This document shows, in pieces, positions 26,451-40,889 of a stretch of 64,000 nucleotides of DNA. Source of the stretch: Xylocopa sonorina (taxonomy: Eukaryota > Arthropoda > Insecta > Hymenoptera > Apidae); NCBI RefSeq assembly GCF_050948175.1, contig NW_027490091.1, positions 5,332,001 to 5,396,000 of the forward strand. The letters run 5' to 3'. Every line of letters begins with the position of its first letter. Position 1 is the stretch's first letter. A program made the position numbers and the translations under genes. The notes below the pieces were generated by a model. That model made no database searches. It saw only the letters and a list, made by a program, of their open reading frames with translations, and had not been told where the DNA came from.

Positions 26451-29400
26451 TCGTATTCCTTTCAAAAGAATGTAAATGCGACACTTCCTTGCTAGGAAGT
26501 AGCGTTTGCAGATATCTACGTATCGAAGCAATTGTGTTCTAATTCTTCTTAAATCGCGATATCGCATCTCATTTCTATGTTTCATGACAATATATAATAT
26601 TCATTGCGAAGGGTCATGTGTACCTCGCATACAATTTAAACGAATGTGAATGCGACAGTTCCTTGCTAGGAAACAGTGATTGCCGATGTGTACGTATCGA
26701 AGCAACGGAGTTCTAATGCTTCTTAAATCGCGATATCGCATCTCATTTCTATGTTTCATGATAAGATATAATATTCATTGTGCAGTGTTATGCTTACCTC
26801 GTATTCACTTCAAAAGAATGTAAATGCGAAACTTCCTTGCTAGGAAGTAGCGTTTGCAGATGTCTGCGTATCGAACCAATAGATTTCTAATGCTTCTTAA
26901 ATCGCCATATCGCATCTCATTTCTATGTTTCATGATAAGATATAATATTCATTGTGCAGTGTCATGTATATCTCGTCTATACTACAAATGAATGTAAATG
27001 CGACACTTCCCACCTGGGAAATTTAGTTTGCAGATGTCTACGTATCGTGGCATTGGAGGTCTAATGCTTCTCAATACGCGATATCGCTTCGCATTACTAT
27101 GTTTCATGATAATATATAATATTCATTGCCAAGTGTCATGTATACCTCGTATTCCTTACAAAAGAATGTAAATGCGACACTTCCTTGCTAGGAAGTAGCG
27201 TTTGCAGATGTCTACGTATCGAAGCAATAGAGTTCTAATGCTTCTCAAAACGCGATATCGCTACTCATTACTACGATTCATGATAACATATAACATTCAT
27301 TGTGGAGTGTTATGTATACCTCGTATTCACTTCAGAAGAATGTAAATGCGACACTTCCATGCTAGGAAGTAGCGTTTGCAGATGTCTACGTATCGAAGCA
27401 ATAGTGTTCTAATGCTTCTTAAATCGCCATATTATATCACATTTCTATGTTTCATGATAAGATATAATATTCATTGTGGAGTGTTATGTATACCTCGTAC
27501 TCACTTCAAAAGAATGTAAATGCGACACTTCCTTGCTAGGAAATAGCGTTTGCAGATGTCTACGTATCGAAGCAGTAGAGTTCTAATGCTTCTTAAATCG
27601 CCATATCGCATCTCATTTCTATGTTTCATGATAAGATGTAATATTCATTGTGGAGTGTTATGTATACCTCGTATCCGTTTCAAAAGAATGTAAATGCGAC
27701 ACGTCCTTGCTAGGAAGTAGCGTTTGCAGATGTCTACGTATCGAAGCAATAGTGTTCTAGTGATTCTTAAATCGCGATATCGCATCTCATTTCTATGTTT
27801 CATGATAAGATATAATATTCATTGTGCAGTGTTATGCTTACCTCGTATTCACTTCAAAAGAATGTAAATGCGAAACTTCCTTGCTAGGAAGTAGCGTTTG
27901 CAGATGTCTGCGTATCGAACCAATAGATTTCTAATGCTTCTTAAATCGCCATATCGCATCTCATTTCTATGTTTCATGATAAGATATAATATTCATTGTG
28001 CAGTGTCATGTATATCTCGTCTATACTACAAATGAATGTAAATGCGACACTTCCCACCTGGGAAATTTAGTTTGCAGATGTCTACGTATCGTGGCATTGG
28101 AGGTCTAATGCTTCTCAATACGCGATATCGCTTCGCATTACTATGTTTCATGATAATATATAATATTCATTGCCAAGTGTCATGTATACCTCGTATTCCT
28201 TACAAAAGAATGTAAATGCGACACTTCCTTGCTAGGAAGTAGCGTTTGCAGATGTCTACGTATCGAAGCAATAGAGTTCTAATGCTTCTCAAAACGCGAT
28301 ATCGCTACTCATTACTACGATTCATGATAACATATAACATTCATTGTGGAGTGTTATGTATACCTCGTATTCACTTCAGAAGAATGTAAATGCGACACTT
28401 CCATGCTAGGAAGTAGCGTTTGCAGATGTCTACGTATCGAAGCAATAGTGTTCTAATGCTTCTTAAATCGCCATATTATATCACATTTCTATGTTTCATG
28501 ATAAGATATAATATTCATTGTGGAGTGTTATGTATACCTCGTATTCACTTCAAAAGAATGTAAATGCGACACTTCCTTGCTAGGAAATAGCGTTTGCAGA
28601 TGTCTACGTATCGAAGCAGTAGAGTTCTAATGCTTCTTAAATCGCCATATCGCATCTCATTTCTATGTTTCATGATAAGATGTAATATTCATTGTGGAGT
28701 GTTATGTATACCTCGTATCCGTTTCAAAAGAATGTAAATGCGACACGTCCTTGCTAGGAAGTAGCGTTTGCAGATGTCTACGTATCGAAGCAATAGTGTT
28801 CTAGTGATTCTTAAATCGCGATATCGCATCTCATTTCTATGTTTCATGATAAGATATAATATTCATTGTGCAGTGTTATGCTTACCTCGTATTCACTTCA
28901 AAAGAATGTAAATGCGAAACTTCCTTGCTAGGAAGTAGCGTTTGCAGATGTCTGCGTATCGAACCAATAGATTTCTAATGCTTCTTAAATCGCCATATCG
29001 CATCTCATTTCTATGTTTCATGATAAGATATAATATTCATTGTGCAGTGTCATGTATATCTCGTCTATACTACAAATGAATGTAAATGCGACACTTCCCA
29101 CCTGGGAAATTTAGTTTGCAGATGTCTACGTATCGTGGCATTGGAGGTCTAATGCTTCTCAATACGCGATATCGCTTCGCATTACTATGTTTCATGATAA
29201 TATATAATATTCATTGCCAAGTGTCATGTATACCTCGTATTCCTTACAAAAGAATGTAAATGCGACACTTCCTTGCTAGGAAGTAGCGTTTGCAGATGTC
29301 TACGTATCGAAGCAATAGAGTTCTAATGCTTCTCAAAACGCGATATCGCTACTCATTACTACGATTCATGATAACATATAATATTCATTGTGGAGTGTTA

Positions 29401-31250
29401 TGTATACCTCGTATTCACTTCAGAAGAATGTAAATGCGACACTTCCATGCTAGGAAGTAGCGTTTGCAGATGTCTACGTATCGAAGCAATAGTGTTCTAA
29501 TGCTTCTTAAATCGCCATATTATATCACATTTCTATGTTTCATGATAAGATATAATATTCATTGTGGAGTGTTATGTATACCTCGTATTCACTTCAAAAG
29601 AATGTAAATGCGACACTTCCTTGCTAGGAAATAGCGTTTGCAGATGTCTACGTATCGAAGCAGTAGAGTTCTAATGCTTCTTAAATCGCCATATCGCATC
29701 TCATTTCTATGTTTCATGATAAGATGTAATATTCATTGTGGAGTGTTATGTATACCTCGTATCCGTTTCAAAAGAATGTAAATGCGACACGTCCTTGCTA
29801 GGAAGTAGCGTTTGCAGATGTCTACGTATCGAAGCAATAGTGTTCTAATGCTTCATAAATCGTCATATCGCACGTCATTTCTATGTTTCATGATAAGATA
29901 TAATATTCATTGTGTAGTGTTATGTTTATCTCATCTATACTTCAAATGAATGTAAATGCGACACTTCCTTGCTAGGAAATAGCGTTTGCAGATGTCTGCG
30001 TATCGTGGCAGTAGAGTTCTAATGCTTCTTAAATCGTCATATTGCATCTTATATCTACGTTTCCTGTTAAGATAGAATATTCATTGCGAAGTGTCTTGTA
30101 TACCTCGTATTCCTTTCAAAAGAATGTAAATGCGACACTTCGGTGCTAGGAAGTAGCGTTTGCAGATGTCTACGTATCGAAGCAATAGAGTTCTAAACCT
30201 TCTTAAATCGCGATATCGCATCTCATTACTATGTTTCATGATAACATATAATATTCATTGTGGAGTGTTATGTATACCTCGTATTCACTTCAAAAGAATG
30301 TAAATGCGACACTTCCTCGCTAGGAAATAGCGTTTGCAGATGTCTAGGTATCGAAGCAATGGATTTCTAAAGCTTGCTAGTTCGCGATATCGCATCTCAT
30401 ATCTGTGTTTCATGATAATATATAATATTCATTGTGGAGTGTTATGTATACCTCGTATTCACTTCAAAAGAATGTGAATGCGACAGTTCCTTACTAGGAA
30501 ATAGTGTTTGCAGATGTCTACGTATCGAAGCAATAGGGATCTAATGCTTCTTAAATCGCCATATCGCTTCTCATTTCTATGTTTCATGACAATATATAAT
30601 TATCACTGAGAAGTGTCATGTATACCTCGCATACACTTCAAATGAATGTAAATGCGACACTTCCTTGATAGGAAGTAGCGATGGCAGATGTCTACGTATC
30701 GAAGCAATAGACATCTAATGCTTCATAAATCGCCATATCGCATCTCATTTCTATGTTTCATGATAAGATATAATATTCATTGCGAAGTGATATGTATACG
30801 TCGTATTCACTTCAAAAGAGTGTAAATGCGACACTTCCTTGCTAGGAAATAGCGTTTGCAGATGTCTGCGCATCGAAGCAGTGGAGTTCTGATGCTTCTT
30901 AAATCGTCATACCGCATCTCATTTCTAAGTTTCATGATAAGATACAATATTCATTGCGAAGTGATATGTATACCTAGTATTCACTTCAAAAGAATGTAAA
31001 TGCGACACTTCCTCGCCAGGAAATAGCGTTTGCAGATGTCTACGTATCGAAGCAATTGGGATCTAATGCTTCTTAAATCGCCATATCGATCCTCATTTCT
31101 ATGTTTCATGATAATATATAATATTTACTGCGATGTGTCATGCATACATTGCATACACTTAAAATGAATGTAAATGCGACACTTCCTTGCTAGGAAATAG
31201 CGTTTGCAGATGTCTACGTATCGAAGCAATAGACATCTAATGCTTCATAA
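23590..31250 (-). repeat. Two related blocks flanking the 6-mer HOR (23.6-25.3 kb and 29.85-31.25 kb)
   Basis: Private variants CGCACGTCATTTC, ATATCTACGTTTCCTGTTAAG, TTCCTTACTAGGAAATAGTG, TGTCTGCGCATCGAAGCAG and ATCGTCATACCGCATC appear in the same order in both stretches. The second stretch is shorter, lacking some units present in the first. Together with the HOR between them this shows nested rounds of duplication. Confidence 0.75.
26791..29840 (-). repeat. 6-monomer higher-order repeat, period exactly 1,044 bp, about 2.9 copies
   Basis: The marker TGCTTACCTCGTATTCACTT occurs at 26791, 27835 and 28879, and the private variant CTTCCCACCTGGGAAATTT at 27006, 28050 and 29094: every spacing is 1,044 bp, or 6 x 174. 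The copies look almost identical by eye, including rare variants GCGAAACTTCC, CGCTTCGCATTAC, GACACGTCCTTGC and CTAGTGATTC. The third copy diverges near 29840. A single older relative of the CCCACCTGGG unit is at 22481. This is the most homogeneous part of the window. Confidence 0.95.
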
Positions 31251-31419
31251 ATCGCCATATCGCATCTCATCTCTATGTTTCATGATAAGATATAATATTC
31301 ATTGTGAAGTGTCACGTATACCTCGTATTCCTTTCAAAAGAATGTAAATGCGACACTTCCTTGCTAGGAAATAGCGTTTGCAGATGTCTATGTATCGAAG
31401 CAAAAGATTTCTAATGCTT

Positions 31420-34400
31420 CATAAACCGCCATATCGCATCTCATTTCTATGTTTCATGATCAGATATAATATTCATTGTGCAGAGTTATGTATACCTCGT
31501 ATTCACCTCAAAGGAATGTAAATGCGACACTTCCTTGCTAGGAAATAGCGCTTGCAGATGTCTACGTTTCGAAGCAATAGGGTTCTAATGCTTCTTAAAT
31601 CGTCATAACGGATCTCATATCTACGTTTCCTGATAAGATATAATATTCATTGCGAAGTGTCATGTATACCTCGTATTCCTTTCAAAAGAATGTAAATGCG
31701 GCACTTCCTTGCTTTGCAGATGTCTACGTATCGGAGCAATAGAGTTCTAATGCTTCTTAAATCGCCATATCGCATCTCATTTCTATGTTTCATTATAAGA
31801 TATAATATTCACTGTGCAGTGTTATGTATGCCTCGTATTCACTTCAAAAGAATGTAAATGCGACAATTCCTTGGTGGGAAATAGCGTCTGCAGATGTCTA
31901 CGTATCGTAGCATTAGTGCTCTAATGCTTCTCAAAACGCGACATCGTTTCTCATTCCTATGTTTCATGATAGTATATAATATTCATTGCGTAGTGTCATG
32001 TATACCTCGCATACACTTCAAAAGAATGTAGATGCGACACTTCCTTGCTAGGAAATAGCGTTTGCAGATGTCTACGTATCAAAGCAATAGAGTTCTAATG
32101 CTTTTTTAAATGCGACATCGCATCTCATTTCTATGTTTCATGATAAGATATAGTGTTCATTGCAAAGTGTTATGTATTCCTCGTCTACGCTTCAAACGAA
32201 TGTAAATGCGACACTTCCTCTCTAGGAAATAGCGTTTGCAGATGTCTCTGTATCGAAGTAATAAAGTTCTAATGCTTCTTACATCGCGAAATCGCATCTT
32301 ATTTCTATGTTTCATTATAAGATATAATATTCAATGTGCAATGTTATGTATACCTCGTATTCACTTCAGAGGAATGTAAATGGGACACATCCTTGCTAGG
32401 AAATAGCGTTTGCAGATGTCTCCGCATCGAAGCAATAGAGTCCTAATACTTCTTAAATCTCGATAACGCATCTCATTTCCATGTTTCGTGATAAGGCATA
32501 ATATTCATTGTGGAGTGTTATGTATACCTCGTATTCACTTCAAAAGAATGCAAATGCTACACTTCCTTGCTATTAAATAGTGTTTGCAGATTTCTACGTA
32601 ACTTAGTAATAGAGTTCTAATGCTTTTTACTTCGCGATATCGCATCTCATTTCAATGTTTTATGCTACGATAAAATACCAATTGCGAGGTGTCATGTATA
32701 CCTCGTACTCACTTGAAGGGAATGTAATTGCGACACTTCACTGCTAGGAATTAGCGTTTGCAGATGTCTACTTATCGGAGCATTTGAGTTCTAATTCTTC
32801 TTAAATAGCGATATCGCATCGCAATTCTATGTTTCATGATAAGATATAATATTAATTGCGAAGTGTCATGTATACCTCGTATTCACGTCAAATGAATGTA
32901 AATGCGACACTTCCATCCTAGGTGATAGCTTTTGCAGATGTCTACGTATCGTAGCAATAGAGTTCTAATGCTACTTATATCGCGACATCACATCAGACTT
33001 CTATGTTTCGTGATAAGGTATAATATTCATGGGAAGTGTCATGTATACCTCGTATTCACTACAAAAGGAAGTAAATGAGACGTTTCCGTCCTAGGAAATA
33101 GCGTTGGCAGATGTCTATGTATCGTAGCAATGGAATCCTAATGCTTCTTCAAAGGAGATGTCGCATTTCATTTCTATGTTTCGCGATAAGATATAATATT
33201 CACTGCGAAGTGTCATGTATACCTCGTATTCACTTCAAAGATTGTAAATGCGACTATTCCTTGCTAGGAAATAGCGTTTGCAGATGTCTACTTATTGTAG
33301 CAATAGAGTTCCAATGCTACCTAAATCGCGATATCACATCTCAATTCTATGTTTCGTGATAAGGTATAATATTCATGGGAAGTGTCATGTATACCTCGTA
33401 TTCACTTCAAAAGAAAGTAAATGCGATGTTTCCGTCCTGGGAAATAGCGTTGGCAGATGTCTATGTATCGTAGCAATGGGGTCCTAATGCTTCCTAAAAC
33501 GAGATGTCGCATTTCATTTCTATGCTTCGTGATAAGATATAATATTCATTGCGAAGTGTCATGTATACCACGAATTCCGTTCAAAAGAATGTAAATGCGA
33601 CACTTCCTTGCTAGGGGATAGCTATTGCAGATTTCTTCGTATCGTAGCAATAGTGTTCTAATGCTTATTAAAAGGCGATATCGCATCTCACTACTATGTT
33701 TCATGATAAGATATAATATTCATTGCGAAGTGTCATGTATACCTCGTATTCACTTCAAAAGAATGTAAATGCGGCTATTCCTTGCTAGGAAATAGCATTT
33801 GCAGATATCTACGTATCGTAGCAATAGTGTTCTAATGCTTCTTATATCGCGATATCTCATCTGATTCCTATGTTTCATGATAAGATATAATATTCATCTC
33901 GAAGTGTTATGTATACCTCGTACTCACTTCAAAAGAATGTAAATGCGGCTATTCCTTGCTAGGAAATTGCGTTTCCAGATGTCTACGTACCGAAACAATA
34001 GAGTTCTAATGCTTCTTAAAACGGGATGTCGCACCTCAATTACATGTTTCATGATAAGATATAATGTTCATTGCGAAGTGTCATGAATAGCTCGTATTCA
34101 CTTCAAAACAATGTAAATGCGACTCTTCCTTGCTAAGAAATAGCGTATCCAGATGTCTACGTATCGAAATAATAGTGTTCTATTGCTTCTTAAGACGAGA
34201 TGTCGCATATCATTTCTATGTTTCATGATAAGATATAATATTCAAAGTGAAGTGTCATGTATACTTCGTATTTACATCAAAAGAATGTAACTTTGACACT
34301 TCCTTCGTAGGAAATAGCGTTGGCAGATGCCTACGTATCGTAGCAATAGAGTTCTAATGCTACTTATATCGCGATATCGCATCTCATTCCTATGTTTCAT

Positions 34401-37400
34401 GGTATGATATAATATCCATTGCGAAGTGTCACTTATACCGCGTATTCACTTCAAATGGATGTAAATGCGACACTTCCTTGCTAGGAAATAGCGTTTGCAG
34501 ATGTCTATGTATCGAAGCAAAAGATTTCTAATGCTTCATAAACCGCCATATCGCATCTCATTTCTATGTTTCATGATCAGATATAATATTCATTGTGCAG
34601 AGTTATGTATACCTCGTATTCACCTCAAAGGAATGTAAATGCGACACTTCCTTGCTAGGAAATAGCGCTTGCAGATGTCTACGTTTCGAAGCAATAGGGT
34701 TCTAATGCTTCTTAAATCGTCATAACGGATCTCATATCTACGTTTCCTGATAAGATATAATATTCATTGCGAAGTGTCATGTATACCTCGTATTCCTTTC
34801 AAAAGAATGTAAATGCGGCACTTCCTTGCTTTGCAGATGTCTACGTATCGGAGCAATAGAGTTCTAATGCTTCTTAAATCGCCATATCGCATCTCATTTC
34901 TATGTTTCATTATAAGATATAATATTCACTGTGCAGTGTTATGTATGCCTCGTATTCACTTCAAAAGAATGTAAATGCGACAATTCCTTGGTGGGAAATA
35001 GCGTCTGCAGATGTCTACGTATCGTAGCACTAGTGCTCTAATGCTTCTCAAAACGCGACATCGTTTCTCATTCCTATGTTTCATGATAGTATATAATATT
35101 CATTGCGTAGTGTCATGTATACCTCGCATACACTTCAAAAGAATGTAGATGCGACACTTCCCTGCTAGGAAGTAGCGTTTGCAGATGTCTACGTATCGAA
35201 ACAATAGTGTTTTAATGCTTCTAAAATCGCGATAACGCACCTCATTTCTATGTTTCATTATAAGGTATAATATTCATTGCGAAGTGTTATGTATTCCTCG
35301 TCTACACATCAAAAGAATGTAAATGCGACACTTCCTTGGAAGGAAATAGCGTTAGCAGATGTCTACGTATCGAAGCAGTAGATTTCTAATGATTCTTAAA
35401 ACGCGATATCGCACCTCAATACCAATTTCGTGATAAGGTACAATATTCATCCTGGAGTATAATGTATACCTCGTATTCACTTCAAAAGAATGTAAATGCG
35501 ACACTACCTTGCTCGGAAATAGCGTTTGCAGATGTCTACGTATCGTAGCAATAGAATACTAATGCTTCTTAAATCGCGATATCGCATCTCATTTCTATGT
35601 TTCATGATAAGATATAATATTCACTGCGAAGGTTCATGTATACCTCGTATTCACTTCAAAAGAATGCAAATGCGACACTTCCTTCCTAGGAAATAGCGTA
35701 TGCGGATGTCTACCTATCGTAGCAATAGAGTTCTAATGCTTCTTAAAACGCGATATCGCATCTCATTTCTATGTTTCATTATAAGATATAAAATTCATTG
35801 CGAAGTGTCATGTGTACCTCGTATTCACTTCCAAAGAATGTAATTGCCACACTTCCATTCTAGGAAATAGCATTTGCAGTGTCCACGTATCATAGCAATA
35901 GGGTTCTAATGCTACTTAAAACGCGATGTCGCATCTCTTTTCTATGTTTTATGGTATGATATAATATTCATTGCGAAGTGTTACGTATACCTCGTATTCA
36001 CTTCAATAGCATGTAAATGCGACACTTCCTTCCTAGAAAATAGCGTTTGCATATGTCTACGTATCGCAGCAAGAGAGTTCTAATACCATTTAAATCGCGA
36101 TATCGCATCTCATTTCTATGTTTCATGATAAGATATAATATTCATTGCGAAGTGTCATGTATACCTCGTATTTCTTTCAAAAGAATGTAAATGCGACACT
36201 ACCTTGCTCTGAAATAGCGTATGCAGATGTCTACGTATCGTAGCAATAGAATACTAATGCTTCTTAAATCGCGATTTCGCATCACATTTCTATGTTTCGT
36301 AATAAGGTATAATTTTCATTGTGGAATGTTATGTATACCCCGTATTCACTTCAAAAGAATGTAAATGCGGCACTTCCTTGCTATTAAATAGCGTTTGCAT
36401 ATGTCTACGTATCGTAGCAAGAGAGTTCTAATGCTTCTTAAAATGCGATATCGCACCTCAATTTCAATTTCGTGATAAGGTACAATATTCATTGTGGAGT
36501 ATTATGTATACATCGTATTCACTTCAAAAGAATGAAGATGCGACACTTCCTTGCTAGGAAGTTGCGTTTCCAGATGTCAACGTATCGAAATAACAGAGTT
36601 CTAATGCTTATTAAAACGGGATGTCGCATATCATTTCTATGTTTCTAGATAAGATATAATATTCATTGCGGAGTGTCACGTATACCTCGTATTCACTTCA
36701 AAAGAATGTAAATGCGACACTTCCATGCTAGGAAATAGCGTTTACAAATATCTACGTATCGAAATTATAGAGTTCTCATGCTTATTAAAACGAGATGTCG
36801 CATATCATTTCTATGTTTCTAGATAAGATATAATATTCATTACGAAGTGTCATGCATACCTCGTATTCACTTCAAATGAATGTAAACGCGACAGTTCCTT
36901 GCTAGGAAATAGCGTTTGCACATGTTTATGTATCGAAGCAATAGAGTTCTTATGCTTCTTAAATCGCGATATCGCATCCCATTTCTATGTTTCATGATAA
37001 GATATAATATCCATTGCGAAGTGTCACTTATACCGCGTATTCACTTCAAATGGATGTAAATGCGACACTTCCTTGCTAGGAAATAGCGTTTGCAGATGTC
37101 TATGTATCGAAGCAAAAGATTTCTAGTGCTTCTTAAAACGTGATATGGCATCTCATTTCTATGTTTCACGATAAGATATAATATGCATTGCGAAGTGTCA
37201 TGTATAGCTCGTATCCACTTCAAAAGAATGTAAATGCGACTCTTCCTTGCTAGGAAATAGCGTTTCCAGATGTCTACGTAACGAAATAATGGTGTTCTAT
37301 TGCTTCTTAAAACGAGATGTCGCATATCATTTCTGTGTTTCATGATAAGATATAATATTCAATGCGAAGTGTCATGTATACCTCGTATTCACTTCAACAG

Positions 37401-38560
37401 AATGTAAATGCGACACTTCCTTGCTAGGAAATAGCGTTTGCAGATGTCTACGTATCTTAGCAGTAGAGTCCTAATGCTACTTATATCGCTATATCGCATC
37501 TCTTTTCTATGTTTCATGGTAAGATATAATATTCATTGCGAAGTGTCATGTATACCTCGTATTCCTTTCAAAAGAATGTAAATGCGACACTTCCTTGCTA
37601 GGAAGCAGCGTTTGCAGATGTGTACGTATCGAAGCAATAGACATCTAATGCTTCATAAATCGCCATATCGCATCTCATCTCTATGTTTCATGATAAGATA
37701 GAATATCCATTGCGAAGTGTCACTTATACCGCGTATTCACTTCAAATGGATGTAAATGCGACAATTCCTTGCTAGGAAGTAGCGTTTGCAGATGTCTACG
37801 TATCGAAGCAATAGAGTTCTAATGCTTCATAAACCGCCATATCGCATCTCATTTCTATGTTTCATGATCAGATATAATATTCATTGTGCAGAGTTATGTA
37901 TACCTCGTATTCACCTCAAAGGAATGTAAATGCGACACTTCCTTGCTAGGAAATAGCGCTTGCAGATGTCTACGTTTCGAAGCAATAGGGTTCTAATGCT
38001 TCTTAAATCGTCATAACGGATCTCATATCTACGTTTCCTGATAAGATATAATATTCATTGCGAAGTGTCATGTATACCTCGTATTCCTTTCAACAGAATG
38101 TAAATGCGGCACTTCCTTGCTTTGCAGATGTCTACGTATCGGAGCAATAGTGTTCTAATGCTTCTTAAATCTCCATATCGCATCTCATTTCTATGTTTCA
38201 TTATAAGATATAATATTCACTGTGCAGTGATATGTATGCCTCGTATTCACTTCAAAAGAATGTAAATGCGACAATTCCTTGGTGGGAAATAGCGTCTGCA
38301 GATGTCTACGTATCGTAGCATTAGTGCTCTAATGCTTCTCAAAACGCGACATCGTTTCTCATTCCTATGTTTCATGATAGTATATAATATTCATTGCGTA
38401 GTGTCCTGTATACCTCGCATACACTTCAAAAGAATGTAGATGCGACACTTCCTTGCTAGGAAATAGCGTTTGCAGATGTCTACGTATCGAAGCAATAGTG
38501 TTTTAATGCTTCTAAAATCGCGATAACGCACCTCATTTCTATGTTTCATTATAAGGTATA
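31420..38560 (-). repeat. About 1.0-kb block present three times in the R array
   Basis: The short monomer marker CCTTGCTTTGCAGATG (GCTTTGCAGA at 31711, 34828 and 38119) is followed each time by TTCCTTGGTGGGAAATAGCG, ACATCGTTTCTCATTCC and TGATAGTATATAATATTC. Spacings are 3,117 and 3,291 bp. The blocks differ by a few substitutions, for example GTAGCATTAGTG versus GTAGCACTAGTG. The same block exists once in the opposite orientation at 15.2-15.6 kb. Confidence 0.88.
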
Positions 38561-40889
38561 ATATTCATTGCGAAGTGTTATGTATTCCTCGTCTACACAT
38601 CAAAAGAATGTAAATGCGACACTTCCTTGGAAGGAAATAGCGTTAGCAGATGTCTACGTATCGAAGCAGTAGATTTCTAATGATTCTTAAAACGCGATAT
38701 CGCACCTCAATTCCAATTTCGTGATAAGGTACAATATTCATTCCGGAGTATAATGTATACCTCGTATTCACTTCAAAAGAATGTAAATGCGACACTTCCT
38801 TGCTAGGAAATATCGTTTGCAGATGTCTACGTATCGAAGCAATAGAATTCTAATGCTTCATAAAGCGCCATATAGCATCTCGTTTCTATGTTTCACGATA
38901 AGATGTAATATTCATTGCGAAGTGTCATGTATACCTCGTATTCCGTTCAGAAGAATGTAAGTGCGACTATTCCTTGCTAGGAAATAGCGTTTGCAGATGC
39001 CTACGTATCGTAGCAGTAGAGTTCTAAAGCTTCTTAAAACGCGATATCGCATCCCTTTTCTATGTTTCATGATGAGATACAGTATTCACTGCGAAGTGTC
39101 ATGTACATCACGTATTCACTTCAAATGAATGTAAATGTGACACTTCCATGTTAGGAAATAGCGTTTGCAGATGTCTCCGCATCGAGGCAATAGGGTTCTA
39201 ATGCTTCTTAAAACATGATATCGAATCGCAATTCTATGCTTCATGATAAGATATAATATTCATTGCGAAGTGTTATGTATACCTTGTCTACACTTCAAAA
39301 TAATGCAATTGCCTCACTTCATTGCTACGAAATAGCGTTTCCAAATGTCTACGTATCACATCTGAGTTCTATGTTTCACGATAAGACATATTATTCATCG
39401 CGAAATATTATATATACCACGTCTAAACTTCAAAAGACTGTAAATGCCACACTTCCTTGCTAGGAAATGCGTTTCCAGATGTCTACGTATCGAAGAAATA
39501 GAGTTCTAATGCTTCTTAAAACGCGATATCGCATCTCATTTCTATATTTCGTGAATTGATACAATATACATAGCGAAGTGTTATGCATTCCTCGTCTACA
39601 TATCAAAAGAATGTAAATGCCACTCTTCCTTGCTAGGAAATAGGGTTTCCAGATGTGTACGTATCGAAGCAATAGAATTCTAATGCTTCATAAAACGCGA
39701 TATTGCATCTCATTTCTATGCTTCATGATATGTTAAATAATCATTGCGATGTGTAATGTATACCACGTCTACTCTTCAAAAGAATGTAAATGCCTCCCAT
39801 CCTTGCTAGGAAATGCGTTTCCAGATGTCTGCTTATCGAAGAAATAGAGTTCTAATGCTTCTTAAAACGCGATATCGCATCTCATTTCTATATTTCGTGA
39901 ATTGATACAATATACATAGCGAAGTGTTATGCATTCCTCGTCTACATATCAAAAGAATGTAAATGCCACTCTTCCTTGTTAGGAAATAGCGTTTCCAGAT
40001 GTGTACGTATCGAAGCAATAGAATTCTAATGCTTCATAAAACGCGATATTGCATCTCATTTCTATGCTTCATGATATGTTAAATAATCATTGCGATGTGT
40101 AATGTATACCACGTCTACTCTTCAAAAGAATGTAAATGCCTCACATCCTTGCTAGGAAATGCGTTTCCAGATGTCTGCTTATCGAAGCAATAGAGGTCTA
40201 ATGCTTCTTAAAACGGGATATCGCATCTCATTTCTATGTTTCATGATATGAAATAATATTCATTGCGAGGTGTTATGGATACCTCGCCTACACTTCAAAA
40301 GAATATAAATGCCACACCTCCTTGCTAGGAAATGCGTTTTCAGATGTCCACGTATCGAAGCAATAGCGGTCTAATGCTTCTTAAAACGGGATAACGCATC
40401 TCATTTCTATGTTTCATGATAAGATATAATAGTCATTGCTAAGTGTTATGTGTACTACGTCTACACTTCAAAGGAACGTAAATGCCAATCGTCCTTGCTA
40501 GGAAATAGCGTTTCTAGATGTCTACGTATCGAAGCAGTATAGTTCTAATGCTTCTTAAGACGTGATATCGCATTTCATTTCTATGTTTCATGATAAGATA
40601 TAGTATTCATTGCGAAGTGTTATGTGTACGTGGTCTACACCTCAAAAGAACATAAATTCCACACTTCCTTGCTAGGAAATGCTATTCCAGATGTCTACTT
40701 ATCGAAGCAATAGACTTCTAATGCTTCTTATAACGCGATATCGCATATCATTTCTATGTTTTATGATATTATATAATATTCATTGCGAAGTGTTATGTAT
40801 ACCTCGACTACACTTCAGAAGAATGTAAATACCACACTTCCTTGCTAGGAAATTGCGTTTCTAGATGTCTACACATCGTAGCAATAGGT

